Positions 16,334 to 25,627 are shown, counted from the first letter of the stretch. The stretch: DNA of 64,000 nt from Aquiflexum lacus (GCF_015476655.1 NZ_JABFHF010000003.1:124001-188000), one strand, 5' to 3'. Notes: generated by a model not told the origin, from the sequence alone. Program-made: numbers and translations.

Positions 16334-19114
16334 ATGCTAAACAAATTACTAACTACGCTTATTTTTTTGGCTTCAGCAGTTTCAGTATTTGGACAAGTAA
16401 CATCTGTCCCAAGTTTCCCTCGCGCTGACCAAAATATCAAAATCACTTATGATGCTACCAAAGGGACCTCTGGGCTTCAAGGCGTAGATCCGGTTTATAT
16501 TCATATCGGGGCAGTCATAGCAGGTCCAACATCTACATCTTGGGCCATAGTGCCATTTGACTGGGGGACTGCCAATCCAGATGCACAAATGACCAAGGTT
16601 GCAGACAATATTTGGGAATGGGAATTGATTCCTAATGAATTGTTCAATGTTTCTTCAGGCCAAACCATTTATAGATTGGGAATGGTGTTCAGAAACGCAA
16701 ATGGATCTTTGGAAGGCAAATCTGACACCAATCAGGATATTTTTGTAGACCTTAGCCAAGGCTTTCAGGTCACCTTTACCAACCCTACAAATTCATCAAT
16801 GCTTTTGGAAGTCGGGGACTCTCAGGATATTTCCATTGTTTCTTCTGAGCTTGCTGACCTGAGTATTTCCATCAATGGTTCAGTAGTCAATTCTTCTTCA
16901 AATATTGATGAATTAAACTATACTTTTCAAGCACTAACTGAAGGGGCTTTTAATGTTGAGGCTAAGGCCGAAAAAGCAGGAGAAGAAGTTACTGCCGAAC
17001 TAATCATTACCGTCGTGGGTCCAAGCCCAAAACAGCCCTTGCCACAGGGGGTCCTAAAAGGTATCAATTATATATCGGATACTGAAGTAGTGTTGGTTCT
17101 TGAAGCCCCAATGAAAAAAAATGCTTTTGTAATCGGGGATTTCAATGATTGGAAGGTATTGCAAACCTATCAAATGAATCAAACTTTAGATGGGGAATTT
17201 TTTTGGTATAGGTTAACAGGACTAATCCCCGGTCAGGAGTATATTTTTCAATATTTGATTGATGGTAGTATACGAATAGGCGATCCTTATGCAGATAAAG
17301 TTTCTGATCCATTCCATGATGGGGAAATCATCCAACAAAACAGGTATCCCGGATTGAAACCTTATCCTGATGGGAAGACAGAGTTTCAGGCAACTTTTTT
17401 ACAGACAGCCCAAGAAGAATACCAATGGCAACATACAGATTACGAAAAACCTGCTCCGGAGGAATTGGTAGTTTATGAATTATTGGTCAGGGATTTTGAT
17501 GACCGCAGGACTTTCAAGGCAGTAACAGAAAGATTGGATTATTTAAAAGATTTAGGCATCAATGCCATAGAATTGATGCCCATCAAAGAATTTGAAGGCA
17601 ATCTCTCATGGGGTTACAATCCCTCATTCTTTTTTGCAGTGGACAAATTCTATGGCCCAAAAAACCATTTGAAGGAGCTGATAGATGAAGCGCACAAAAG
17701 AGATATGGTGGTTATTTTGGATATGGTTCTCAATCATGCCTTTGGCCAAAATCCATTTGTCAGACTTTATAATGAAGGGGATTATGGAGCTCCTACCCCT
17801 GATAATCCTTGGCTTAATAGGATTGCTCGACACCCTTTCAACGTTGGATACGACTTCAATCATGAAAGTGCTTACACCAAAGCTTTTGTTGATTCAGTCA
17901 ATAATTATTGGTTGACTGAATACAAGGTTGATGGTTATAGATTTGACCTGAGTAAAGGATTCACGCAAGTCAATTCAGGCGACAATGTTGGTCTTTGGGG
18001 TCAGAGGGACCAATCAAGAATTGATATCTGGAAAAATATTCATGATCGCATCAAAGAGAATCATCCCGATGCCTACATCATTCTAGAGCATTTTGCTGAT
18101 AATACCGAAGAAAGAGAATTAGCCGACTACGGCATGATGTTTTGGGGTAACCTTAATTTTGATTTCCGGGAAATGGCAAAAGGTAATTCAAGAAATTTTG
18201 ATTGGGGCTATTACCAAACACGGGGATGGGCCAAAAATAATCTGGTCAGCTACATGGAAAGTCATGATGAGGAAAGGACCATGTGGGAAACGCTGACTTG
18301 GGGCCAAACTTCACCTGTCAACCTGAGACAATTAAGAAATGCCGTCAATAGAAATCAGTTGATGGCGGCCTTCTTTTTTTCGATCCCGGGTCCCAAGATG
18401 ATTTGGCAGTTTGAAGAATTTGGGTATGATCTGGAGCTGAACAATGACAGGCTGGGCATCAAACCTACTAGATGGAATTATCTTGAAGATCCGGAAAGAA
18501 TCAGGTTATTCAATCTTTACAGGGCAATGATTGATCTGAAAAAGAATCATAATGCATTCAATAAACCTGAGAATGCCATTTTAAATTTGGCACAGCCTTT
18601 AAAGTCCATCAGATTGATTGATGGAGATTTACAGGTGATTCTTCATGGGAATTTTGGGCTGACTGATATCAATAATGCGACTCTCAGTTTTCCTACTCAG
18701 GGTACATGGTATAATTATTTTACAGGAGAGGAAATCAATATTACGGGCAACTCCAGAACTTTCAGGTTAAGGGCAAATCAGTATTTGTTGTTTACCAATC
18801 AAAAACTTCCGATGCCTGAAGGAGATATTTTAGAAGATCCAATTACGTCAATAGGACCTGAAGATGTGGACTTATCTGGATTTAAGATATATCCTGTTCC
18901 AGCAAATGACAGGATAAATATAGAGGCTCCCAAAATAGTTAATCAATTAAAATACAGGATTATAGATATGAAAGGTTCAGTTTTGAAAGAAGGAAGTCAT
19001 ATCGTCTCTGATAATATTTTGCAAGTGGATATCAAGGATTTTAACGCAGGTCTTTATATCTTTGAGATTAATGACAACCGTCAAGTTCTTAGAAAACGGT
19101 TCATAAAACAATAA
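16334..19114 (+). CDS. Secreted GH13 alpha-amylase with T9SS C-terminal sorting domain
   Basis: A 926-residue secreted amylase. The signal peptide is MLNKLLTTLIFLASAVSVFG; I chose this ATG (16334) because the earlier in-frame ATG at 16241 lies before the terminator hairpin. N-terminal beta-sandwich domains include a CBM48/E-set-like part (AFVIGDFNDW, residues about 255-350). The GH13 barrel has nucleophile Asp538 (GYRFDLSKG), acid/base Glu585 (IILEHF) and Asp645 (ESHDEER). The last about 75 residues (FKIYPVPANDRINIEAP ... LRKRFIKQ) are a type A type IX secretion sorting domain, so the enzyme should be secreted or fixed on the surface. It would cut starch outside the cell. Confidence 0.92.
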   Translation: MLNKLLTTLIFLASAVSVFGQVTSVPSFPRADQNIKITYDATKGTSGLQGVDPVYIHIGAVIAGPTSTSWAIVPFDWGTANPDAQMTKVADNIWEWELIPNELFNVSSGQTIYRLGMVFRNANGSLEGKSDTNQDIFVDLSQGFQVTFTNPTNSSMLLEVGDSQDISIVSSELADLSISINGSVVNSSSNIDELNYTFQALTEGAFNVEAKAEKAGEEVTAELIITVVGPSPKQPLPQGVLKGINYISDTEVVLVLEAPMKKNAFVIGDFNDWKVLQTYQMNQTLDGEFFWYRLTGLIPGQEYIFQYLIDGSIRIGDPYADKVSDPFHDGEIIQQNRYPGLKPYPDGKTEFQATFLQTAQEEYQWQHTDYEKPAPEELVVYELLVRDFDDRRTFKAVTERLDYLKDLGINAIELMPIKEFEGNLSWGYNPSFFFAVDKFYGPKNHLKELIDEAHKRDMVVILDMVLNHAFGQNPFVRLYNEGDYGAPTPDNPWLNRIARHPFNVGYDFNHESAYTKAFVDSVNNYWLTEYKVDGYRFDLSKGFTQVNSGDNVGLWGQRDQSRIDIWKNIHDRIKENHPDAYIILEHFADNTEERELADYGMMFWGNLNFDFREMAKGNSRNFDWGYYQTRGWAKNNLVSYMESHDEERTMWETLTWGQTSPVNLRQLRNAVNRNQLMAAFFFSIPGPKMIWQFEEFGYDLELNNDRLGIKPTRWNYLEDPERIRLFNLYRAMIDLKKNHNAFNKPENAILNLAQPLKSIRLIDGDLQVILHGNFGLTDINNATLSFPTQGTWYNYFTGEEINITGNSRTFRLRANQYLLFTNQKLPMPEGDILEDPITSIGPEDVDLSGFKIYPVPANDRINIEAPKIVNQLKYRIIDMKGSVLKEGSHIVSDNILQVDIKDFNAGLYIFEINDNRQVLRKRFIKQ

Positions 19115-19137
19115 TCAATCATTTTTGATAAAATATT

Positions 19138-20199
19138 ATGAAATTCAAACCAGGAGTAAAGTATGGTGAGGAGCTCAAAGATCTTTTGGAATATGCCAAA
19201 GAAAGTGAGTTTGCTATGCCAGCAGTTAATGTTATCAATACCAGCACAGTCAATGGTGTATTGGAAGCCGCGAAAAAGGTCAATTCACCGGTAATTATTC
19301 AGTTTTCCAATGGAGGAGGGCAATTTTTTGCCGGAAAAGGAGTAGGGAACGAAAACCAAAAAGGTGCCATTCAAGGATCTATTTCAGGTGCTTTACATGT
19401 TCACAGAATGGCTGAAGCTTATGGAGTTCCAGTTGTTTTACATACTGATCATTGTGCCAAAAAATTATTGCCTTGGATTGATGGCTTGCTTGAAGAAGGT
19501 AAAGCATATTATGAAGCTTTTAAAAAACCATTGTACAGTTCCCATATGTTGGATCTTTCAGAAGAGCCCGTAGAGGAAAACATAGAGATTTCGGTGAAAT
19601 ATTTCAAAGAGTTCAAGAAACTTGAAATGGGAATTGAAATCGAATTGGGTGTAACAGGAGGAGAGGAAGACGGTGTGGACAATACTGATGTGGATAGTTC
19701 AAAATTATATACTCAACCATCAGAGGTCGCTTATGCCTACGAGCACCTTAAGGAAGTAGGTGATTTATTTACCATAGCAGCCGCATTTGGAAATGTACAT
19801 GGGGTCTACAAGCCTGGTAATGTATCTTTGAAGCCAGTTATTCTTAAAAATTCCCAAGATTATATCAATCAAAAATACGGAACAACTGGAAAACCGCTCT
19901 TCTTTGTATTCCATGGAGGATCAGGGTCAACTACAGAGGAAATCAGGGAAGCCAATAGCTATGGATCTGTTAAGATGAATATCGATACTGACCAGCAGTG
20001 GGCGTTTTGGGAAGGAGTTAAAAACTACTATAAAGCCAATGAAGGATACCTTCAAAGCCAGTTGGGAAATCCTGACAGTGCAGATGGTCCAAACAAGAAA
20101 TATTATGATCCAAGAGTCTGGCTAAGAAAAGGTGAGGAGTCTTTTATCAAAAGACTTGAGTTGGCATTTGATATGCTTAACGCCATTAACAGAAATTGA
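19138..20199 (+). CDS. fbaA: Class II fructose-1,6-bisphosphate aldolase
   Basis: A 353-residue class IIA zinc aldolase that reversibly cleaves fructose-1,6-bisphosphate to DHAP and glyceraldehyde-3-phosphate. Zinc and substrate motifs are visible: LHTDHCAKK, GIEIELGVTGGEEDGVDN, GNVHGVYKPG and FHGGSGST. Length matches E. coli FbaA (359). It starts 23 bp after the amylase stop with no terminator between, so it is probably co-transcribed with the amylase. A terminator follows it. Confidence 0.95.
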   Translation: MKFKPGVKYGEELKDLLEYAKESEFAMPAVNVINTSTVNGVLEAAKKVNSPVIIQFSNGGGQFFAGKGVGNENQKGAIQGSISGALHVHRMAEAYGVPVVLHTDHCAKKLLPWIDGLLEEGKAYYEAFKKPLYSSHMLDLSEEPVEENIEISVKYFKEFKKLEMGIEIELGVTGGEEDGVDNTDVDSSKLYTQPSEVAYAYEHLKEVGDLFTIAAAFGNVHGVYKPGNVSLKPVILKNSQDYINQKYGTTGKPLFFVFHGGSGSTTEEIREANSYGSVKMNIDTDQQWAFWEGVKNYYKANEGYLQSQLGNPDSADGPNKKYYDPRVWLRKGEESFIKRLELAFDMLNAINRN

Positions 20200-20220
20200 T
20201 ATCGACTTCAATCATGATGA

Positions 20221-20247
20221 AAAAGTCACTTTTAAAGTGACTTTTTC
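20221..20247 (+). terminator. Rho-independent terminator after fbaA
   Basis: AAAAAGTCACTTTTAAAGTG followed by ACTTTTT forms a 10+ bp stem ending in a T-run, 22 bp after the fbaA stop codon. Confidence 0.85.
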
Positions 20248-20266
20248 TGTTTAAAAAAAAGCCCTT

Positions 20267-21817
20267 ATGAAACAATATTCAATCCACATTATTCTTTTAA
20301 TGTTGATACTAACAGCTTCTTGTACAGACAACAAAAATAAGAAAGTCGAAAATCATTGGCCGCATGCAGGTATTACCTACGAGATCTTTATCCAGTCATT
20401 TTTTGATTCTGATGGAGATGGAATCGGAGACATTGGTGGAGTTACCAAAAAGCTTGAACATGTAAAAGAATTGGGTGCAAATGCCATTTGGTTTATGCCC
20501 ATCATGGCTTCACCCAGCTACCATAAATATGATGTGACAGATTACAAGACCGTTCATCCGGATTATGGGACTTTGGAGGATTTCAAAACATTGATTGATG
20601 AGGCACATCAAAAAGATATCAAGATAGTCATTGATATGATCATTAACCATACTAGCAATCAACATCCTTGGTTTTTGGAATCCCAAAAAAGCAGGGACAA
20701 TCCTTACAGAGATTACTACGTTTGGGCACAAAAAGACACTATCGCAGATTTTATCAATAAAAAGACCATCACCCTTGACAGTGATAATATTCGTCAGTGG
20801 CATGACCCCGGATTTGGCGAGGATTATTACTATGGATTTTTCTACGGGGGTATGCCGGACCTAAATTTTGACAATCCTAAAGTCCGTGAGGAAATCTATG
20901 AAATTGGAAGGTTTTGGTTAGAAGAAGTTGGCGTTGATGGGTTCAGGCTTGATGCTGCCAAACACATTTTTCCTGACGACAGACCCTTAGATAATCATGC
21001 TTTTTGGAAAGAATACAGAGATAAAATGCAAGAAATTAAACCTGATGTTTATCTAGTAGGTGAGGTTTATGATAAAAAAGAAATTGTAGCCCCTTATCTT
21101 CCCGGGCTTCCGGCTTTGTTCAATTTTGATTTTCATTATACCTTGATTGAATCCTATCAGAAGGAAGATGGTATGTTGCTTGCCAAAAAGCAAAAAGAAG
21201 TGCTGGATTTTTATTTTGACATTACCAAAGACTTTATTGATGCCACTTTTTCCTCTAATCATGACCAACCGAGACTTTTGAACTCTCTGGATGAAAATCC
21301 TAAAAAATTCAAGCAGGCAATCAATATTTTGATGACCATGCCGGGTGCGCCTTATCTCTATTATGGAGAGGAAATAGGCATGTTGGGTAAAAAGCCTGAT
21401 GAGAACATCCGGGAACCGTTTTTATGGGACATCAAAAACAATGACAAGGGGCGTACATCCTGGATTGAGCCCGTTTACTCTATAGATGAAAAGGTGACCC
21501 CACTAGCGATCCAAAAATCAATGAGTACGAGTTATTTTAATCATTATAAGGATATTATCAAGTTGAGGAATAGTAACAGGGCATTGGCTTTGGGTAAATT
21601 AGAACTGTATCAAGGGGAATTACCAAAACCCATAATGGCTTTTTTCAGAATTCATGAGAATCAGGAGGTTTTTGTTGTCCATAATTTGAGTGAAGAAACC
21701 CAGACTATTGATGCACCTGAAGAATTTACGGTTGAATTGTTCTCCTATGGAAACGCTAAAAAAGAGGGTAATAAAATTAATCTTCCTGCTTATGGGTCTA
21801 TAGTACTGGAGTATTAG
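20267..21817 (+). CDS. GH13 alpha-amylase/alpha-glucosidase lipoprotein
   Basis: A 516-residue GH13 enzyme with a lipoprotein signal (LILTASC, Cys19). Catalytic residues are Asp229 (GVDGFRLDAAKH), Glu266 (YLVGEVYD) and Asp333 (FSSNHDQPR). The early motif SDGDGIGDIGGV is typical of the oligo-glucosidase/neopullulanase-like GH13 subfamilies. It likely acts at the cell surface or periplasm on maltooligosaccharides, between the large secreted amylase and the cytoplasmic GH31 enzyme. Terminators flank it on both sides, so it may have its own promoter. Confidence 0.9.
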   Translation: MKQYSIHIILLMLILTASCTDNKNKKVENHWPHAGITYEIFIQSFFDSDGDGIGDIGGVTKKLEHVKELGANAIWFMPIMASPSYHKYDVTDYKTVHPDYGTLEDFKTLIDEAHQKDIKIVIDMIINHTSNQHPWFLESQKSRDNPYRDYYVWAQKDTIADFINKKTITLDSDNIRQWHDPGFGEDYYYGFFYGGMPDLNFDNPKVREEIYEIGRFWLEEVGVDGFRLDAAKHIFPDDRPLDNHAFWKEYRDKMQEIKPDVYLVGEVYDKKEIVAPYLPGLPALFNFDFHYTLIESYQKEDGMLLAKKQKEVLDFYFDITKDFIDATFSSNHDQPRLLNSLDENPKKFKQAINILMTMPGAPYLYYGEEIGMLGKKPDENIREPFLWDIKNNDKGRTSWIEPVYSIDEKVTPLAIQKSMSTSYFNHYKDIIKLRNSNRALALGKLELYQGELPKPIMAFFRIHENQEVFVVHNLSEETQTIDAPEEFTVELFSYGNAKKEGNKINLPAYGSIVLEY

Positions 21818-21865
21818 TCTTTTTTCAAATTATTGAAGAAACGATTTTAACGTATGAATTTTAAA

Positions 21866-21897
21866 AAAAAATGGAGGTATTGAGACCTCCATTTTTT
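21866..21897. terminator. Bidirectional terminator between the GH13 gene and pfkA
   Basis: AAAAATGGAGGT, a short loop, and ACCTCCATTTTTT form a 13-bp stem with A/T tails on both sides. It lies between two convergent genes. Confidence 0.85.
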
Positions 21898-21916
21898 ATT
21901 TCCAATTTAATTTTGA

Positions 21917-22888
21917 TCAGGTTGAAAGAATTTTTGCAATCCTAAAATCATCTTCATCGACTTCCTTACTTCCGATAATTGCTTTTGCAATTGGTGTAAA
22001 TACGATTTTATTGTTGATGATACCGGCCATGACGTCATATTTGCCATTGATGAGTCCTTCTACGGCGGCCACTCCCAATTTGCTTGCTAACACCCTGTCT
22101 GAAGAGCTTGGTGCACCACCTCTTTGTAGGTGACCCAAGATGGTTACTTTGATATCATAATAGGGGAGTTGTTTTTTGATTTTTTGGGCTATTTCAGTGG
22201 CCCCACCACTTTTACCTCCTTCGGCAACTATTACGATATTAGAGGTTTTCATCGCCTTAGTACGGGCTTTTAGGCGCTCAACCAATCTTTCTATGGGCAT
22301 TTTTTTCTCAGGTATAAGGGTGGCGGCTGCGGCACTGCCTATTCCCGCATTAATGGCGATAAACCCTGCGTCTCTTCCCATTACCTCTACAAAGAAAAGC
22401 CTGTCATGGGAGGTAGCAGTATTCCTGATTTTGTCAATGGCCTCAATGGCGGTATTACATGCCGTATCGAAGCCTATGGTATGGTCAGTTCCAGCAAGAT
22501 CATTATCAATAGTACCGGGGATCCCAATTGATGGAATCCCATATTCCTGATAAAAAAGATGAGCACCTGTCAGAGAACCATCTCCTCCAATCACAACCAG
22601 TCCATCAATGCCATGCTTCTTAAGGTTTTCATAGGCTTTATTCCGACCTTCAGCGGTTCTGAATTCAGCACTTCTGGCAGATTTTAAAAATGTACCACCT
22701 CTTTCAAGTACATGTGCAATATTTTTTGATTCAAGTTTTTTGATTTCATCTTGAATCATTCCTTCATATCCTCTGTAAATGCCATACATTTCAAGGTTAT
22801 AAAAAAAACCAGCTCTGACTGCAGCCCTAATGGCAGCATTCATTCCTGGGGCATCACCACCTGAGGTGAGGACACCAATTCTTTTCAT
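21917..22888 (-). CDS. pfkA: ATP-dependent 6-phosphofructokinase
   Basis: About 323 residues, the usual bacterial PfkA size. It phosphorylates fructose-6-phosphate to fructose-1,6-bisphosphate. Motifs: GVLTSGGDAPGMNAAIR, VVIGGDGSLTGA (Gly at the position that distinguishes ATP- from PPi-dependent enzymes), GTIDNDLAGTDHTIGFDTA (catalytic Asp), and VEVMGRDAGFIA. I prefer the start at 22888 (MKRIGVLTSGG); upstream ATGs at 22903 and 22906 would make it overlap mgsA. It is downstream of mgsA on the same strand. Confidence 0.94.
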   Translation of the reverse strand: MKRIGVLTSGGDAPGMNAAIRAAVRAGFFYNLEMYGIYRGYEGMIQDEIKKLESKNIAHVLERGGTFLKSARSAEFRTAEGRNKAYENLKKHGIDGLVVIGGDGSLTGAHLFYQEYGIPSIGIPGTIDNDLAGTDHTIGFDTACNTAIEAIDKIRNTATSHDRLFFVEVMGRDAGFIAINAGIGSAAAATLIPEKKMPIERLVERLKARTKAMKTSNIVIVAEGGKSGGATEIAQKIKKQLPYYDIKVTILGHLQRGGAPSSSDRVLASKLGVAAVEGLINGKYDVMAGIINNKIVFTPIAKAIIGSKEVDEDDFRIAKILST

Positions 22889-22892
22889 TGTC

Positions 22893-23276
22893 TTAATTTC
22901 CATCAAATTGGGAGGTTAACTGTTCAAACATTAATTGAGCACCTGCTGGATTGGTAGCCAAAGGTATATTATGGACATCACATATCCGCATCAACATTTG
23001 TACATCTGGTTCATGGGGATGTTTATCCAATGGATCTCTAAAAAATATGACCATAGACAATTCTTTTTGAGCTGCCAACGAAGCTATCTGAGCATCGCCT
23101 CCCAATGGGCCCGAGAGGAGTTTCTGTACTTTGAAACCAGCTCTTTCGATGTGTGATCCAGTGGTGCCTGTAGCCACCAAATCAATTTCAGCATGGTGTA
23201 GTTGCTTTTTGAAGCCACTGAGGAAATGTATCATGTCTGCTTTTTTCCCATCATGCGCAATCAATGCGATTTTCAT
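22893..23276 (-). CDS. mgsA: Methylglyoxal synthase
   Basis: A 127-residue enzyme converting dihydroxyacetone phosphate to methylglyoxal and phosphate. Motifs are IALIAHDGKK, ATGTTG, SGPLGGDAQI (catalytic Asp) and the phosphate/His region DKHPHEPDV. It is transcribed with pfkA (4-bp gap). It drains triose phosphate when glycolysis is phosphate-limited, so the pair lets the cell tune upper glycolytic flux next to a starch-utilisation locus. Confidence 0.92.
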   Translation of the reverse strand: MKIALIAHDGKKADMIHFLSGFKKQLHHAEIDLVATGTTGSHIERAGFKVQKLLSGPLGGDAQIASLAAQKELSMVIFFRDPLDKHPHEPDVQMLMRICDVHNIPLATNPAGAQLMFEQLTSQFDGN

Positions 23277-23509
23277 TCTTTTTAATTTAATAGGTTCTGG
23301 GTCTAAAGTTATGAAAATTTACATTCTTCACGTCCAGAACACCTTTTATAATACTTAATACATGGTGTATTATCTCAATATAAAACTCAATTTTCAGTAG
23401 GAAAGTCTGAATATTGTTAGATTGACAAACTAATTTTGACCGGACTGTTCATATTTTGTTTTTTTTACCTATTTTCAAAATCATTATTCACAAACTTTAA
23501 TCAAAAAAT

Positions 23510-23923
23510 ATGAGCCTACTTAAAGAGTTTAAAGAATTTGCCATGAAAGGCAATGTAGTTGATTTAGCGGTAGCTGTCATTATAGGCGGCGCATTCGGCA
23601 AAATCGTTTCTTCTTTTGTCAATGATATTATTATGCCACCATTAGGTATTCTATTAGGAAATGTTGATTTCAAAGATTTGAGCATCATTCTAAGGGATAC
23701 TTATCTTTCAGAGGCAGGAGAAGAAATGGCCCCTGTTTTGATCAGCTACGGAAATTTCATTCAAAATGTAGTGGATTTTCTAATTATCGCATTTGTGATT
23801 TTTATGGCTATCAGAGCAATGAACTCTATGAAAAAGAAGGAAGAAGCTGCACCTTCGGCACCACCTGCAGCGCCAAAGTCTGAAGTTCTATTAGAAGAAA
23901 TCAGAGATTTGCTTAAAAAATAA
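23510..23923 (+). CDS. mscL: Large-conductance mechanosensitive channel
   Basis: A 137-residue inner-membrane channel forming a pentamer that opens under membrane tension during osmotic downshock. Residues 1-14 form the amphipathic N-terminal helix ([14 protein letters not shown]), TM1 is [21 protein letters not shown]2 is [19 protein letters not shown], and the C-terminal cytoplasmic bundle is [12 protein letters not shown] after an Ala/Pro-rich linker. Length fits the family. Confidence 0.95.
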   Translation: MSLLKEFKEFAMKGNVVDLAVAVIIGGAFGKIVSSFVNDIIMPPLGILLGNVDFKDLSIILRDTYLSEAGEEMAPVLISYGNFIQNVVDFLIIAFVIFMAIRAMNSMKKKEEAAPSAPPAAPKSEVLLEEIRDLLKK

Positions 23924-23929
23924 AAAATA

Positions 23930-23957
23930 AAAAAAGCAGCTGAAAAGCTGCTTTTTT
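23930..23957. terminator. Terminator between mscL and the convergent CpxP-like gene
   Basis: AAAAAAGCAGCTGAAAAGCT followed by GCTTTTTT forms an A/T-flanked GC stem 7 bp after mscL; it can serve both converging genes. Confidence 0.85.
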
Positions 23958-23960
23958 ACT

Positions 23961-24413
23961 TTAATCATTTCTTCCCCGTTTTCCGCCTTGTTGCATTCTG
24001 TAGACCTGTCGTGTAAATTCCCGGTTGACCCCTCCTAACTTCATAGCTTGTACAGGAGTGATGGTTTTTATTACTTCCTCCATGAATTTTTTCTCCTTAT
24101 CTAGCAGCATTTGCTGCAGGGATAGTCTTTGTTGAATCATTTCTCTTGCTTTGGCATCTGAGATATCCTGCGAAGAATTTCTATTTATAGCAGAAATCTG
24201 ATTCATCAATTTACCTCTATCTTCATTATACTGATTGAAGATAGGCCAAAACTTCTCAGCTTGATCTGCCTTTAAATCCAGTCGATTGGTGATAAATGCA
24301 ACTCTTGCCGCTTCAAGTTTTTCTTTATCATATTGTTGACCACTTGGTCTTTGAGCAAGCAATGATGAATAGGAACATACAAGGACAATAAATATTAGCA
24401 CAATTTTTTTCAT
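23961..24413 (-). CDS. CpxP/Spy-like periplasmic protein
   Basis: A 150-residue secreted, highly charged helical protein. The signal peptide ends at SSLLAQ. The body (AAFITNRLDLKADQAEKFWPIFNQ in shortened form, then MNQISAINRNS, QQMLLDKEKKF and ITPVQAMKL) resembles Spy/CpxP proteins with LTxxQ-type motifs (here ITPVQ). Such proteins act as envelope chaperones or stress sensors. It is the third gene of an operon with an ECF sigma factor and a membrane protein, which fits envelope stress control. Confidence 0.65.
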   Translation of the reverse strand: MKKIVLIFIVLVCSYSSLLAQRPSGQQYDKEKLEAARVAFITNRLDLKADQAEKFWPIFNQYNEDRGKLMNQISAINRNSSQDISDAKAREMIQQRLSLQQMLLDKEKKFMEEVIKTITPVQAMKLGGVNREFTRQVYRMQQGGKRGRND

Positions 24414-24424
24414 AATTTATTTGA

Positions 24425-24802
24425 TTAATATAACCAATCTTCTTCTAACTGATCAACGGTATCCATTTCATAAGTTCCCCATTCCGTGGAGATGATTTCG
24501 TCTAAAATGGAGTTTGGATTGTCGGCAAAAGATAATATGTCTTCGGCCTGCCAATAGCCGGAATTGATGTACAGATCAATCTCCTGATCAAGATTGGCTT
24601 CCAGGGAAGTCTCGGTATTGATATCATACTTAAGGACAAAAAGAAACATACCCAAAACAATCACTGCTGCGGCTGCAATACTACTTACCAAAGTAAATGA
24701 CCTTGTTTTTCTTTTTTGATTTCTTGCCAAAATCTCTTCCGGAAGCTTTTCAAAATAGCCCTCAGGCGTATTGAATATATTGGTTTTTGGTATATTTTTC
24801 AT
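24425..24802 (-). CDS. Small single-pass membrane protein, probable anti-sigma factor
   Basis: A 125-residue protein with one central membrane helix (VSSIAAAAVIVLGMFLFVL, about residues 39-57). The N-terminal cytoplasmic part starts MKNIPKTNIFNTPEGYFEKLPEEIL, a pattern common in Bacteroidota proteins encoded after ECF sigma factors; the C-terminal part is acidic and outside. No ZAS zinc motif (HxxxCxxC) is present. Position directly after the sigma gene (36-bp gap) suggests that it restrains the sigma factor; this is inference. Confidence 0.6.
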   Translation of the reverse strand: MKNIPKTNIFNTPEGYFEKLPEEILARNQKRKTRSFTLVSSIAAAAVIVLGMFLFVLKYDINTETSLEANLDQEIDLYINSGYWQAEDILSFADNPNSILDEIISTEWGTYEMDTVDQLEEDWLY

Positions 24803-24838
24803 GATTATGTGGGTTAGACAGCAATAAAGTTCTGAAGT

Positions 24839-25387
24839 TTATTCTGTTTGAAGTTCATTTTCAATTTTTTTTGCGGCATGATGGTAACTTGCTTTTAGAG
24901 CGCCTACCGAAGTTCCGGTGATCTGACTGATTTCCTCATATCCCAAATCTTCAAAATACCTCAAGTTGAATACCAATCTTTGTTTATCGGGCAGTTTCAA
25001 TAATGCTTTTTGAAGTTTCTTTTCTATTTCATCTCCTGTTATCAAGCCAGAATGATCGAGGTAGTTTTCCATAGCGGCCTCATGGTCATCAAAAGAAAAA
25101 AAGAATCTCTTTTTTTTCTTTTGGAGAAAATTCAAACTCTCATTGGTAGCGATACGGTACAGCCAAGTGAACAGAGAAGAATTTCCGCGGAAATTATTGA
25201 TGTTTTTGAAGGCTTTGACAAAGGTGTTCTGAGTAATGTCATCAGCATCCTCATGGATTAAAACCATTTTTCTGATTACTCCATAAATTCTTCTTTGATA
25301 TATTTCAACTAAAAATCTATATCCTTTCTCCCGGGTACCGGGATTTTGGATCATCTGTAAAAGGTCTAAATCGCTTATTGAAATCAT
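24839..25387 (-). CDS. ECF-type RNA polymerase sigma factor
   Basis: A 182-residue sigma-70 family ECF factor. Region 2 is about residues 22-90 (YQRRIYGVIRKM, DADDITQNTFVKAF, FTWLYRIATNESLNFLQ) and region 4 about 125-178 (LPDKQRLVFNLRYFEDLGYE, EISQITGTSVGALKASYHHA). Regions 1.1 and 3 are absent, as expected. First gene of the three-gene stress operon. Confidence 0.92.
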   Translation of the reverse strand: MISISDLDLLQMIQNPGTREKGYRFLVEIYQRRIYGVIRKMVLIHEDADDITQNTFVKAFKNINNFRGNSSLFTWLYRIATNESLNFLQKKKKRFFFSFDDHEAAMENYLDHSGLITGDEIEKKLQKALLKLPDKQRLVFNLRYFEDLGYEEISQITGTSVGALKASYHHAAKKIENELQTE

Positions 25388-25580
25388 TCGCTTCTTTGAC
25401 AGAAGAATAATACATAAGTTTAATTGGTTTTCAAAAATAAGTGCGGATTGATGGTTTTCTATTACACAGCCTTTTCAATCCTAAATATTATTGCTCTGGG
25501 CAGCTATTGATAAATCAATGGTAGTTTCTGTGAGTTAATCACACAAAACGTATGGGAATTGAATACACAGGGAAAAATCA

Positions 25581-25607
25581 AACCGCTAAAAATTTATTAA
25601 GCGGTTT
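25581..25607 (-). terminator. Terminator after the universal stress protein gene
   Basis: AACCGCT, an AT loop, and AGCGGTT form a 7-bp stem; on the minus strand a short T-run follows, 21 bp after the UspA-type stop codon. Confidence 0.65.
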
Positions 25608-25627
25608 TTAAGAATTTCAAAATAAAA

